From positions 10,202,001 to 10,266,000 of the forward strand of contig CANUEZ040000168.1 in the NCBI GenBank assembly GCA_948099385.1: a stretch of 64,000 nucleotides of DNA, in the 5' to 3' direction. The notes below the pieces were generated by a model that saw only the letters and a list, made by a program, of their open reading frames with translations, made no database searches and was not told the origin of the DNA. The DNA is from Fasciola hepatica (taxonomy: Eukaryota; Platyhelminthes; Trematoda; Plagiorchiida; Fasciolidae). Positions within the stretch are counted from its first letter, which is position 1, and every line of letters starts with the position of its first letter. Position numbers and translations under genes: made by a program. Shown piece after piece: positions 46,601 to 58,527 of this stretch.

Positions 46601-49420
46601 GCACACCAATTCTGTGCACAATCAAAAAAGCGCATTGATGCTGTTTATCTGCTTTCAGTAGGAAAGTTTTTAGATTTTAGTGATACTCATTGATTTTAAT
46701 TAGATAATATAGGACACTTCCCACCTCATTGCACGTTTGGTTCCCTTCGCTTAGCAAATTTTTCTAGCATGAACCACAAATGAATTGCTGGGGCAATTTT
46801 TTTGTCGCATTCAGCTACTTCTATGTGACGCTTAATGTTACGGAAAATATCATCGGTTTTCAGATCGCAGTTCGCAGTCTAAAGGTGCTTCTAAAGTCCT
46901 TGCAAGTGAATTGAAATGCTGATCACTTGAATGTGACGCAGTCTATTCAGCTCCTTTGTTAGTTCTTTTGATTCCACGCACTTCGAATTATTGCGTAGCC
47001 ATCTAAGGGAATACTTGTGTTCTGTTTGCGCTACATCCTCACTGTGTGGATTGAAAAAAGGCCTATAGCGCTTGAAGGTAACGAAGCGGTATCACTGGTG
47101 TGAATTTTTTGTGAAGTCAACAAACCATTTTGTTTGCTTTGAGGTTAGGCAAAATGGAGTCTACTCGTTATAGCACCGTGATTAACAATCTTCATTCGAC
47201 ACAGCGATTGCAGGCACCTGTCAGTGGAAGAACAAATTGCGCTGAACACCAAATCACAATAGTACCTTGATGAGAAAACAGCACCCCATCGTTAGCTGCC
47301 AGGTTTTGTGACCTTTCTAGGGCGCATGCAAACAGTCCACAGTTGATACACAGTACAATGGGCACTTATTTGCTGATGCGATCGGATAAGGCCAGTTATT
47401 GAACTCAACCACAGAGATAATGGAGTCAATCCAAATGGTGGATTCTAAAACGTATCCATTCTTCTTCTTAAATGAACCGTTCTAGGTTTCACGCCAGCAC
47501 AAACAAGCGCGAGCCAGACTGCACACTTCAGAAGTCGATGAACAAACCGCTTTTGAAGCATTCTCTGGCGCGCTGCGTCGTTCACAGGCTGAGGAACGTG
47601 TTCAAGCTAACCGTATGAGACAATGGTCAATCGGTCTGAGTGTGGTTGCCGGTCTTGTTGGATTTGGGGCCACTTGGATGCGATACCATCAAATTTCACG
47701 GCTCACTGAGCCCGTGAGTATGGACTCGGATCCCATTAAACAGGTAAATGCTACCGTTTCCCCAATTGTTATGAATGTGCCCCACAGTTGTATGGTGCGT
47801 TGAGAGCGTAACACACCGTTCGTGTTATTCCGTTTCTGTGTTTTGTTGCCGATATCTATTTCAGTAGTCAGACTTTATATTCATGCTACTCGTGGTTTTT
47901 AGTCCTATTGTTCAATTCTTCTGATCTCTTTTCTAACCGGTTGGCCATCTTAAATCTGGTCAAATTCTCGCTTGGACCACCAAGTGACAATGCTTCCCAC
48001 CTAAAATCGCCGGCAGTTCACCTTGAACGTAGGTTTTGCTTCTGTTATCTATTTTCCTTGTTCATTGCGACATGCGTCACTGATATAATTATTTTATTGT
48101 TGCAGAACTACTATTTTACTGAGAAGTTGACTGCCTTTTTGGTATTATATCGATCTTGGGTGATAAGCTAACATAGATCCTAAAAACAGGAATTCTCTGT
48201 CTCGAGAGACCTTGATGCATCTTAACGACTGTTGAGGTAATCAAAGTGTCTAGCCTTTTCTCAACCAATACCGAGCACAAATCATTGCTGGTTCCTAGTA
48301 CATTCCGCTGGCTGAGCCTCAAGATCACATAGACACACATAGTTAGGTGTTATGTGCCCCTGGAAGTTAACTAGGTGACCATAGCATTCGTATCTGATGA
48401 TATTCTAACAGAATGCTTGAGCCAGATTACGAAAGCAACCTTGTTTTTTCAAGGGGGCGTTCTGCAGTATAATTGACAGCTCAGTGACTTTTTGGGACTA
48501 CATCTTGCACCCTCAGAATCTTGATTCTGCACTGAATTTTATTCTAGCAGAATGGGTACTATCTAGTGCATAATTTTCATCAGAAAAGAGATTGTATCTC
48601 TAATCGTCGTATTCCGAATAAAGTGTCATAGCGTGTACAAAATGAGTCTGTTTTCTGCCAATTTACTCCGTCTGTGGTCAAGATGCAACATCCGGTTAGT
48701 TGAGGAGGTCGTTAGTTAGTTAGTTGAGTTAATTTTATCATACTGTCCAATAACCTAGCAGCTGTCGGTTGAAGACACGAAGACTTCGTCATCAGTGTTA
48801 CGGGAGCATTGCTCGAACTTGTGGGAACACCAGATTGATAATTCTAAGGCCAATAAAAAACCACTGGAATAATACTCCTCCCCCCATCGAAACAGATTAT
48901 ACTTATTATGACGTGTTCCACATGCCTTCAGATCCACTTCGTCATTGGTTATTTTCCTCCGAGGCGCGAAGTGTAGTTCAGTGTAAGGGGGACGGCTAGT
49001 CGAACAGTCAGACGGTTGAGGATTGTCGTTTGTAAGAAACGTTGAGGGACATGACTGGGGATAGAAGTCAGTTGCGCGAACATTGTATGGTTAGTCTGTT
49101 GGAATCTCGTGCCCGATAAATACGAAATTTCATTCAGACAAACAAAATAACAAAAAGCATCAAAATGTATGGCAAAAGAACGAAAAAAATCCCAGGGTAT
49201 CTTTTTACTAATTGTTTGTTGCACTCTGTTATACTCCTTTTCCCATTTTTGTAATTTTCGTTAAGCTGGTGCCATGCTTACGTTACTTTTACGCGGCGAA
49301 CTCCCGTGAGAGGATAAACCGGCTTCATAGTACGTGCCCGCTAGCGGTGTGTGTAGAGGGACGGCTCATGAATAATCTTGGGAATTAGGTACGAAGTGTT
49401 ACCATGCTTTATACACACAC

Positions 49421-49451
<31 letters not shown>

Positions 49452-52400
49452 ATATATATTATATATATATATATATATTATATATATATATATATATTAT
49501 ATATATATATAGCTTTTTAATAACAAGGTGAAATGTGTGACAATCCTAACGACTGAATTAAATCTTTGGGGACGTGTTAGGGTGGTCCCTGGCTGAAGTT
49601 CATGTGGTCCACAATCCAGATAGTTGTGAACAGAAAGTGTTCTTGTATTCTTCGCTCTGACGGCATTCTTTTTGCCTCATTTTGTTCACCTTCGACTTCG
49701 TTATTTTGTGTCAATACTCCACTAGCCATTTTAATTTCATGTACAACTGTTTCTTCTGACTCATTAAGATTCACCACCACTGCTGATCCAACCAAAACGG
49801 CAGCACAGAAGTGCAAGGTTGGTGATTGAACTGAACTGCTTATCCAATTTGAACTCAAACTCGGAGTCGAAAATTGCACATTCTGTCCAACTCAGCCCTT
49901 CGTGGTAAAAACTAAAACATTTATTCAGAATGCCGAGAGCATATCATTTTATACGATTAGGATGCGCGTTTTCTACCTAAAATGCTTTCGCTTGTATTGA
50001 TCTTTTATGTGAATGATTCCCATGTGGCCGAATGATCGACGAGTCCCGTCATGAGTTGCACACACACACGCACGCAATAATACCAGTACGTTACACAGCC
50101 TTGCAAAAAGGTCAAACTTATCCCCGGAAGTGATATCCAGACTGTTAATGCATTCTACCAGAAGATCTACGCGTCACTCATTAGTCTATTTGAGCTTGTT
50201 CTCACTGGCTTTCATCATATCAGCATTGCATGAAAAGGTTTATTGAAATTGCACATGGAAATTCAACTCGTCATATCAAGAAACTCCGTTAATCTGGTTT
50301 AGTCCGGATCCCATGCTTTCTGCCATAATTTTGTCTTTTATGTACCGAGCAGTCCGCTTGCTTTTCGTGCACTTTAACCACCAGTTTCCACGCCGACCAC
50401 CCACCCCCTCCCCCTCACTTCCACGCCCGCGTGATAATTTGTTTGTTCAATCCCTTTGCGTCACACAATTTTAGCCTTGTTTGTATGACAGGTATCGACT
50501 GACCTTAGTTGTCATTTGTCTAGTTTTTGCTCCTATCGGTTCGATTTAATTGCTTACGTAACCCATCTCTCCGGTTTTCGAATACCCCACTGGTACCCAT
50601 GACCCGTTCTGTTATTACGTCATAATTGCCTGGGTAACCCGACCTGGCCCAAACCCTTGTGCGTAATTATCTTCCTCCTTTTGTCTGCCTTATCTGTGTG
50701 AATGACTGAACTTGGCCATCCCTCTATGATCATGCACTTTCTCCCAGCCATGCTATTCCGTTTGCTCTTCGCCACGCACGTGTGTGTATTCACTCGGATC
50801 ATTGCTTCTTCTCTGACTGTTGACTGGTCAAACTGCCCCAATGAGGACCTTCTTTGTAAACCACTTGACTCGCTTCTGCATTGCCGTCTCGAGCGCTTCC
50901 TGTCTACTGTTGCCTGGGCGTCTTGAAGCCTTTGTTGACTGTTTTGATTCTGTGGTCGGCTTGCCCAAAGTTTGAGTTTTGCTACTGTTAGTGTTTGATA
51001 ATGTGTCCTATAGTACACGTGGTAAAACGAGCTTGTGTTCTCTGCCTTGGGACTCGGGTTTCGTTTATCTGTAAGTCACCCAATTACGGGAAGACAATCT
51101 TGCACATTGCACGTTATATCGCCTAACCGTCCTCGACTTTGGACATTACAATTACTTCACACATACGGTTATCCGCTCCTCAGGCATTCTTATTCGAGCT
51201 AGGCGGTGTACGTTTATATGCGGAAAGACAGTTATTTCGGTACCTCCTGTGAGAATCAGCTAGTAGTTTTTAGTATCGCCCACTTCTCTGCTAATAGGGC
51301 GGGGGTCGCATTTCACCATCATCTGCCTTTCGATACTGCTGCATTGAATGCGGATGTAAGTTCCTGAATCGCTGTTGCCTATATTTTGGTTTCCTTATTG
51401 TCAGGATAATGCCCACATCATGCAGAACTTGCAGAATGTCCAAGAAGTAAGTTTGCTTGCAAGATATGGACCGTTGTGTGTTACAACATGCGTTTTGTCA
51501 TTTTTATGATTCACTTTGTCGCCCTCTATTAAATACTCAATTGCAGTCTCACTATATGGAAATTTCCGTGATTTAAAGTACAATTCTCCCGAAATACATC
51601 CGTTAATTTGGCTTTGTCTAGTGTGTATTTCATCGGTTAGCCCACTCTGCTGTGCGGTTCAGAAATTAGCGGTTGCTAGCACCAAACAAAAGAAAACGAA
51701 CAATTCGAGTAGGTACTCAAATTTCCGTAGTGATTCATTATAGAGTATCAACGCTCCACTTCTATGTAAGAGAAACCTTGGAATTCCAGTACAGATGTTT
51801 CATCCTTGCATGGAATCTCCACCGGTGCTAATCCGAGTTAGAACTCATTTCCAATGGAAGCAAACAAGAAGACAATAGCCGTGCACTACTGTCTCCTTCC
51901 GAAACTGTTGGTGTTTAAGCTCTAATATACTCGTAAAATTGCCGAGTATACCTGTCACCTAATGCGCTCATCTTTTTCAGTCCCTCGTTCTCCTCAAGGT
52001 ACAGCTTGAAAATATTTCCCAGAATGTCGAAAAGGTATGTCGTTTTGGTCTTGGGAGATCTCATATCATGTGTTATAAATCTTGCGATTTGTTCTTTTTC
52101 CATTCATTCTTTATGCCTTTGCTACAGACTGTCAACAAGACGAAAGTGCTGGCTATTTGTCGCGAATGTAGTCATCACTGAATATAAATAATGTTGTACT
52201 TCTAATGAACTGCTATTGAAACACAGCCGTCAGGCTGGAAGAGAACCGAAAACGCAGATACGCAAATATCAACTTGCTGACAAGCGAAGATATCATCATC
52301 GTACAACGAGGGACCACGGAGCAAATTGCGCTGAACGTCGCTTAGATCACCATTGGCATGAGCTGAGGATGATTTTTAAAAAGGGCGAGAACTCGTAGGT

Positions 52401-54560
52401 AAAGGAAAGGGATGATGGGATGTTAATGGCCAAAGCACGTAATACCCGACAGTCTGGCTTTCTAAGAAGTTGTAACACCATCATAACTGTTCATGGTTCG
52501 ACGTCCTCAATGTCTCCGACCGACTGGTGATGGGATCTCTTGGATCACTAGGAAAACGAGCAGCACTTCCCTTTCGTAGTCAGTATTCAAGTCATCTGTT
52601 GTCCCCCACGTAGCTTCTTCCATACAGACCCAGGCATTGCAAACGTTGCGACGGTTGCCGATTGTGTCTAGCGCGTCCTCCAACCAGTAGAGTCTTTTAG
52701 GATAAAAATCTTCCAATGTAGAGTCGAACACGAGACAGTTCATCTTACCACGACTAATCATATCGCTCTACTCCACCCTTGCAGGATTTCACAGACAGAT
52801 GGTCGAAAACCCTAGTTGGCTAAAATCCTGGTTACTCGAATTCAAAGTCTCACAACCGTACGGTGGAACTGATGAAACTGCAACACAGTATAAAGTACCT
52901 TTCAGTTGCATGGAATCATCAGGGCGTTTCCAAAATTCTATCAGACCAGCTTCACTATGGTTGTATCTTCATCGGCTAAAGCTAATCCAGAAATAAAGAA
53001 GCCCAATCTTGAGGCAGCACTTTACACTCTGAGTGTGCAAACCATACTCTGAATAACGCTACACGACCTATGAGTTTGTGAAGCTCTGTCGAACGTGATC
53101 CATGGATTTGAACGTGCAAGCGATACCTTCGGCTTACTCTAATACGCACAGTTTATGATCGCTACTTACTCGACCTGTATTATACGAACACCATGACTTT
53201 AGTAAGTTGATGTACCTATATTGTGTACCTTCTCTAAGGTAGGACCCGAATAGCGCTAATTGATCAACCGAGCTGAACACTCCATTGAGCCATGAAAGGC
53301 AACGCTGTGCAGGGTGGTGCTCAGGAATAACGAGAACCGTGGATAGTTTTGTTTTTATCTTTTGGCTACTGATAACGGTGACAGTAGCTAGGTTCTGAAT
53401 GTTTCGTGCATCAGCCAAAATATGCAACTATTAATCCCGAAGTGACTACAGAAATATACTGACTCATTCCGATGTTAGAGGTATTTATTTCTACGAATAT
53501 GCGCTTGCTTGTTGTGGTTCAGCTGAATTACCCGATAGGACTTGTGCATTCGGTTGTAAACCCGCCTTATCCGCGGTAACCAAGACTTCGCCTGGTTACA
53601 GGAATAAGACAACATTGTGTTATTGAATAACGAACATATACCTATGATTGAAGGTTCTTAGTTTTCTAATTGCCAGAGGTGTAAAACGAATATCCGCGAA
53701 CGTTTATGAATTTTGTTAATGGAAACGAAAGGGCTCAGAATTAGCTTCGATAGGCTTCGTAACTGTTACAATCATTGGTTGCTGTTAGTCACCTTTTCTC
53801 AGTTCCTTTTGACAAATTGTCCTCGTTAATACATATGTCACATCTGGTACCCACACTGACAACAGCAGATGGTTCATTTATAGTGTTTTGAACTACCTCA
53901 TTAGATTTTTATCGGTCTTTTTCCTCTCTTGTACTCGCTATTAGATAACTGAGGAAGTATTTTCACTCCTGTTTGCAGTACTGCACTTTCTTATGTTAAT
54001 GATTATTGTGAAGCAACTCTTTTAGTAACTATCTGCACCCCCAGCACACTGTCTGTAAATATGCTTGTATCCCCGAGAGCATAGAGGATCTAAAGACCAG
54101 GATCGTTGAGATTTGCGGAGGAATCCCAGCTTCCATGCTAGAGGCTGTTCAGCGAAACTCGGTCCGCGGAGTAGAGAGCCAGATTTTTCATTGTTCATAT
54201 GTCCCCGTATATCGTGCAGAATAATGTTAATAATAATCGTATAATCTATTATTAGTATGGAAAGCCTGGATTTTATCGATTATAAAAACCCAATAGCATT
54301 TTGTATCCAAACGTTCACACTGCGACGCGAAAATGGATCTTCACTATCTATAAGCTATTATTGTTAGGACACTCAAGCTGTTTCATGTGACACTGTGCGA
54401 AAGCTGTTTTCCCAGTTTCCATTTTTCCCCTTTCCAGATCCTCACGGACAATGTCGAAGTCAAACACACACCTGATTGGACCAATTTATTGATTCCAGCC
54501 TCATCTGTCCTAGCGTTGTGTGGCACGGCTGTCCTGTTTTTATTTCTCACCTCTCGGTAA
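40479..54560 (+). CDS. CCDC51: CCDC51/MITOK homologue, mitochondrial potassium channel subunit (six exons)
   Basis: Join: 40479-40667, 44185-44340, 47486-47743, 51405-51446, 51981-52034, 54438-54560; 273 residues. All introns are GT-AG and phase 0. The N-terminus (residues 1-35) is basic and amphipathic, fitting mitochondrial import. A coiled coil follows, with YDKLTGLDQVRTAHEEVS and LDGVSRSDDNFLKLVTELHE, which match the YEEFVGLNEVREAQ region and the following helix of vertebrate CCDC51 as I remember it. The stretch from LVTELHE into the first membrane helix aligns without a gap. Helix 1 is about 163-180, helix 2 about 249-271. In mammals the protein forms the pore of the inner-membrane ATP-sensitive potassium channel with ABCB8. 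The loop between the helices is much shorter than in vertebrates, so more exons may exist. Confidence 0.8.
41640..41880 (+). mobile_element. RTE C-terminal RT fragment in intron 1
   Basis: The text LLYDCESWLLRAKDNRWLAV then FDYRCLRSIGRVCW and INDEVRR is the conserved end of RTE reverse transcriptase (compare LRAEDTRRLEVFDHRCLRSI in copy 1 near 26588). It is cut off by a C14 run. The orientation is the same as the gene. Confidence 0.8.
43976..44115 (+). repeat. 140-bp A-tailed repeat, copy 2
   Basis: It matches 39511-39650 with about 20 differences, ending AATAAAAAAA. It sits just before exon 2 of the MITOK-like gene. Confidence 0.7.
44185..44340 (+). CDS. CCDC51: MITOK-like exon 2 (coiled coil)
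   Basis: The acceptor is TCAACAG at 44184; the donor is GAG/GTAAGT after 44340. The 52 residues are strongly charged and helical (AEKRFIQCQTDRR, LEESRSRLNTQL). They hold VSRSDDNFLKL, the best single match to CCDC51 proteins. The 140-bp A-tailed repeat ends only 69 bp upstream of the acceptor. Confidence 0.85.
44470..44870 (+). mobile_element. RTE RT fragment in intron 2
   Basis: Pieces LLIFLDLETTFNWFDC (near 44590) and KGVVRQGCPLSPFFQLLSGD (near 44762) correspond to the FLDLKGAFDSVD and GVRQGCPLSPFLF motifs of RTE reverse transcriptase. Stops and gaps separate them. The catalytic box is lost. Confidence 0.75.
44871..47485 (+). other. remainder of MITOK-like intron 2
   Basis: About 2.6 kb with no recognisable exon or element. 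An ATT/TAA patch at 45516-45545 gives tyrosine-rich minus-strand frames that are not genes. Confidence 0.5.
47486..47743 (+). CDS. CCDC51: MITOK-like exon 3 (end of coiled coil and first membrane helix)
   Basis: The acceptor is TTCTAG at 47485. The exon carries FEAFSGALRRSQAEERVQ, then a basic turn and the hydrophobic segment WSIGLSVVAGLVGFGATWM. The donor CAG/GTAAAT after 47743 is preferred. Another in-phase site, CCC/GTGAGT after 47713, would drop ten residues. Confidence 0.85.
47744..51404 (+). other. MITOK-like intron 3
   Basis: A 3.7 kb intron holding the higher-order AT array (49421-49511), an RTE-type 3' word at 49804-49819 and otherwise unassigned sequence. Frames of up to 132 codons on the minus strand lack recognisable domains. 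Confidence 0.55.
49421..49511. repeat. AT microsatellite with 19-bp higher-order unit
   Basis: TT doublets interrupt the AT run at 49440, 49459, 49478 and 49497, exactly 19 bp apart. The array is thus built of an (AT)9T unit repeated about four times, not a simple AT run. It is preceded by a short AC run. Confidence 0.9.
51405..51446 (+). CDS. CCDC51: MITOK-like exon 4 (14-codon micro-exon)
   Basis: TTGTCAG/GAT opens the exon and GAA/GTAAGT closes it. It encodes DNAHIMQNLQNVQE, a heptad-like piece. The small size makes it uncertain, but both splice sites are strong and the phase fits its neighbours. Confidence 0.55.
51981..52034 (+). CDS. CCDC51: MITOK-like exon 5 (18-codon micro-exon)
   Basis: CTTTTTCAG/TCC opens it and AAG/GTATGT closes it. 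It encodes SLVLLKVQLENISQNVEK. Its end resembles the end of exon 4 in protein and in DNA (CAGAATGTC before AAGAA or GAAAAG), suggesting tandem exon duplication. Confidence 0.55.
52128..52181 (+). CDS. CCDC51: possible alternative terminal exon of the MITOK-like gene
   Basis: Only 93 bp after exon 5, a strong pyrimidine-rich acceptor (ATGCCTTTGCTACAG, ending 52127) precedes 17 phase-0 codons (TVNKTKVLAICRECSHH) and TGA. TATAAA follows at 52184, a weak poly(A) signal. Use of this exon would give a protein without the second membrane helix. It may equally be chance. Confidence 0.3.
   Translation, partial: TVNKTKVLAICRECSHH
52182..54437 (+). other. rest of MITOK-like intron 5
   Basis: No exon could be fitted with confidence. 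A minus-strand frame at 52507-52761 (84 codons) and one at 53134-53427 (97 codons) have no motif I know. If the vertebrate-length loop is conserved, the missing exons would lie here or in intron 3. Confidence 0.4.
54438..54560 (+). CDS. CCDC51: MITOK-like terminal exon (second membrane helix and stop)
   Basis: A pyrimidine-rich acceptor (CCCCTTTCCAG at 54437) leads into ILTDNVEVKHTPDWTNLL and a 23-residue hydrophobic segment ending FLFLTSR and TAA (54558-54560). The position of a hydrophobic helix at the very C-terminus is as in CCDC51 proteins. Confidence 0.8.
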   Translation: MLTDNVEVKHTPDWTNLLIPASSVLALCGTAVLFLFLTSR

Positions 54561-56319
54561 TATCCATTGACAGTGGAGCAGCATTTGTGATCTTTTTAGA
54601 CTTGTGAGCTTCGGATCATTCTTTGCAATGTTCGACTTAAGGTCTCTCTTGTTAGTTAGAGCGTTTCGCGAATTAGCCACTTGCGCTTTCCTATTAGGCA
54701 CAGACGAATCTGGCGAGACCTTTGCCCGATCTTTCGTGGGTATGCAACTCTTCCTCAGAGCACTGTCTGTCATCCATGATCGTCGCGCAGTTTACTTCAC
54801 TCTAATCGCATTCTCACACTCATGCGAACATACCGCTTGTCTTTGTACATGCCCCTAGATAGCACCAGTACCCATTTCTTTCGACACCTCTCGCTCTCTC
54901 TCCGTATGTGTGTAGCCTTTGAAGACAGTTGATCTGAAGTTTCTTTTTCCCCACCCCACAAAGATTTATTAGTATGACTTTTTCTACTGGATTTGTTATT
55001 TTCACAATGTGCCAATCGTCCCCTACATAGGTGGCCCTGTTCATCTCAGTTTAAATAGAGGATAGAATTAATTGCCATTTTGGTTCATGTGACTCGAGCT
55101 TGTCTGATTAAACCTTGCTTCAGTAAGACGAGCAGGTTGTTCCATCCTTCTACTTTTTAAAGCGACGAGCGCCCTGTGAAAAGACTTATCCATCAAATAC
55201 CATTTTATAGTTTGTATGCCCATATCTGTTCAGCTTATTATAATACAACGTGAGTATCTCGACTGGTATGCGATCGGTTCAGATGTGGTATTTTATGATT
55301 TGTTTTTATAACTTCACCAGATGTATTGATTACGGTGGATATAATAGCCCTCGACAACGTAACTGGTAAATTATGATCTTGTGAACATTCCCAAGATAAA
55401 GTGACTCGTGCTTCACATTCAGGATTTACTTCTTGTCTAGCTACAAATGTTTCTGTGTTTGGTCACAAGTGCAGTAATCCCCCCTCCCCCAGATTGCAGC
55501 CTACCTGCGAGAAACACCTTTTTCGTGATAGAAAATTCTCCTTTTGTTGTTGACTATTTCTCTCCCCAAATGCAATACTTCGCAGCAAGACACAGTCTGA
55601 GCGATCCTGGATAGTGTTCCTTGATAGGGGTCTACTGTGCGGTGGAGAAGACTTGCTTCATGTTTACAAAGAAGTACCTTAAAATCAATTCGTGTCCTCG
55701 CTGACCGGGGGTAGTTAGCGATCCAGCTCAGTTCTTCCAACAGTTAACCCCACACACGTGCTCTGGATTTTGGTTGGTGCCTAACAGTGCAGTCTCCAGT
55801 TCGGTTCAGTTCCAACAACCATCGTCCAGATGAGGATAATACAGTCAGCGGTGTTATGACCCAGAAAACGCGCCTGCCAGGTGGGTTTTTGTCAGAAACC
55901 ATGCCTTCAGGCGACTACAGAATCATTCAGTCGTAACAGAACTGTTCATTTGCATCAATTGTAACTAGCCCAATTTCAGCCAGTTCTTATTCAGTCGTAG
56001 GACGCCATGTGGTTTGCATAAGTTGCTTCACCTCATTACGTTCATTGCATACGATGTAGTTACGTTCGTTATCTCTCCGTGGTTCATAATTGTTTTATAG
56101 CGGTCAAATACTTTTTACTTTTGGTGAGTAGTATATACACTCCATCACAGAAGTAGAAAAATCAGAAAAGAGAATCGTTATAAACTGAAATTATGTAGAT
56201 AAGGAAAGAGTTCGAATGCAACCAAGCGACAGATTGTTGCATTTGGTCATGCTGCTTATTGTCTCCAACCATCCGATACGCGTATCTCGTGGAGACTACC
56301 ATGTCCTGTTCGGCCAGTT
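54561..56319. other. region downstream of the MITOK-like gene
   Basis: It should contain the 3' UTR, but I found no canonical AATAAA close after the stop. Short frames on both strands have no recognisable domain. Confidence 0.35.
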
Positions 56320-57310
56320 CCATTAAAGAATGTGCCAGAGAAACTCATTCCTCTTTGAATCCTTGTGTATGAATAGCCGAAGTCTAGTTCGTGCTTATGA
56401 CGACTCGTCAATGGATTTTACTACGAGAATTGGTGTTCCTCTGGGCCACTGTTTATCACCCTTCCTTTTCAACCTTGTGATTGAGATGGTTCTGGAAGTG
56501 GTCATATTCTCGTGTGCAAATAGTGGAATCGATCTTTGCTCAGACAACAAACTGTCTGACTCAAAATATGTATACGATATTGTGCTTCAGCGTATCATCG
56601 TGGACACAAGGTGCATTTGAACCACTTGTGGTATCGGCGTTACATCCGATTGTCTGTCTGGGTTCAGGTGTTCGTTGCCGCAGTTAGATTCGCTCTTTTA
56701 TACCGCTCAGGAACATAGCCGCTAGGGTAGAACAAACAGGAAGACTATCAATATTGTACGGTTGATGTCTTTGCGGTAATGTTTGGAAATGGTGGCTACA
56801 CCGTATCGGCAATTCTGAGGTTGGGTGTAAGGTGTTGGGAGTCAAATGTCAATCACTGCAGCGTGCGCCTAGTCTGAACGTATGTATGGAACATGTGTTA
56901 CTATGTCCACCAATAGACTTCATCGGTTATGGTCGAAGGATAGGTTGAGGTGGTCAATCCATTACAGGTATATTTTTATATTTTACACCGGCTTGAGAAC
57001 AAACAAGGTGCCCACGAATGAAAAGTATGAAAATCTTAACCGACAGGGCTTACTAGGCTTCTGGGCTGAGATCTACCCATCGGATGGCTGGATGCATTAA
57101 GGGATATGGTTAAGTGCTGCAATCAATGGCCTACTTGCATTCGAGCTCTTCGCCAACACGATTTTCACTGATAACTCTTCCATGCTTGTTTTCTCTTCAT
57201 ACTTGTATTCGTTTTGCCTATGATTGAACGATGCTGCAAGGTAACAACCAGAATTAGATCTTATCCCACAGAAGTGCGAGGTAAGCGGTTGAAAGAGCTG
57301 GACTGGACTT
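56320..57310 (+). mobile_element. RTE fragment with degenerate catalytic box
   Basis: VPLGHCLSPFLFNLVIEMVL (near 56430) matches the RTE motif VRQGCPLSPFLFN. The catalytic box reads YVYD (near 56569), so a catalytic aspartate is lost. Further on, RRYIRLSVWVQVFVAAVRFA matches the RRxDIRLSxKGRVYCAAVRS block. The unit ends with the RTE-like word CACAGAAGTGCGAGGT at 57267-57282. Confidence 0.75.
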
Positions 57311-58527
57311 AGCCCGATGTGCTCTATGAAATAAGCGGAGCTTGGACGGGGAAATATTATTTGAGTTGAAAGCTGACCGACTCTGGGGAACGATAATTTC
57401 TCAATGAAATGTAATAACTTTAACGTCCAACGTTAGCGACGCTATAACATGATACCAACCATTGGGGGCCAAATAGGTCAGCTTCTTCTCCTCCCCCCAC
57501 CCAGGGGTATTTCGTCATACGCACTATAAGACTGGTTCTTGCGAATTTAAGTAGTCAGTAGCGTCTAGACGACATCCGTGTATCTGATAAGGCTAAGGTA
57601 AGCATTGCGACAGGTATGATGCCCTGTAATATTTTTTGGTAAAAGTTGTCAGTTTTAAGCCATGTATGAGGGAAGGCGTTTAGTAATCGAGAACCAGCAT
57701 GTTTACATGATCGTTTTGAAGCTAACAGCGCTTGGATGTCCCTTCAACAAGAACTGTTTACGGCGAGAAATCTTGATAAACAGTTCAGTTTTGACCTGGA
57801 TTGTTCGATGCTTGATTACTCCCCAGATCAACCGGCAGATTTCATTATTCAGGAGGTGGTTCATCAAATTGTTAGCTTCTCTCAACTCGGTCAGCTGTGC
57901 ACATGGTCGTTCCCAACAGGAGTTATTTCATCATGATTTAAAAGTACAAGCATCTTTCATCAGTATATTGTCGTCTTTTACTAGATCTTTTGAGAGTTAA
58001 GCAAACTCGGTTTTTCAAGTTACAAGTGACAGAGCCAAATGAGTGATATTGTTCAATGAGGTTGTGAAGAGGAATCATGGATTATGGAATATGAACAACA
58101 CTTTATCTTATGAGTGGCAACCTTAAATAGGCGTTGCACTTCTTACCATGCTTGAGAAAATCTCATGTCAACAGCAGAAATCCATGTATTTGTGAATCTA
58201 GGCTATCTGGGCTTGTTTCTTACTATATGATCGACGGGAACACCACATGCCGTGGCGCCTATCCGTCGTTAACTTTCAGTCCATAATCATCCACGCCGGG
58301 TTTAAGTTTCGATCAGAACTCGGGGAATATGCGCTACTAATTACGGCTAACAGGTATAGAAGTGCTTTCGTGATTCCACGTAGATTTTAGTGTTGATAAT
58401 GTTCTGGTATTGTCTAAATTCACCAGGAATCAGGTTTTTTCAAAGTAATCAATCGACAACATACAAGGTTACCACCTCGTAGATGTTTAGAAGTTACGTG
58501 GAAGACTGCTACCATCTTCCTTACACA
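57311..58527. other. unassigned region
   Basis: It contains C-rich runs near 57490. A plus-strand frame at 57662-58000 (112 codons) has no recognisable motif. Confidence 0.3.

Noticed and set aside
52507..52761. Minus-strand 84-codon frame in the last intron
   Set aside because: No known motif; could be old repeat sequence.
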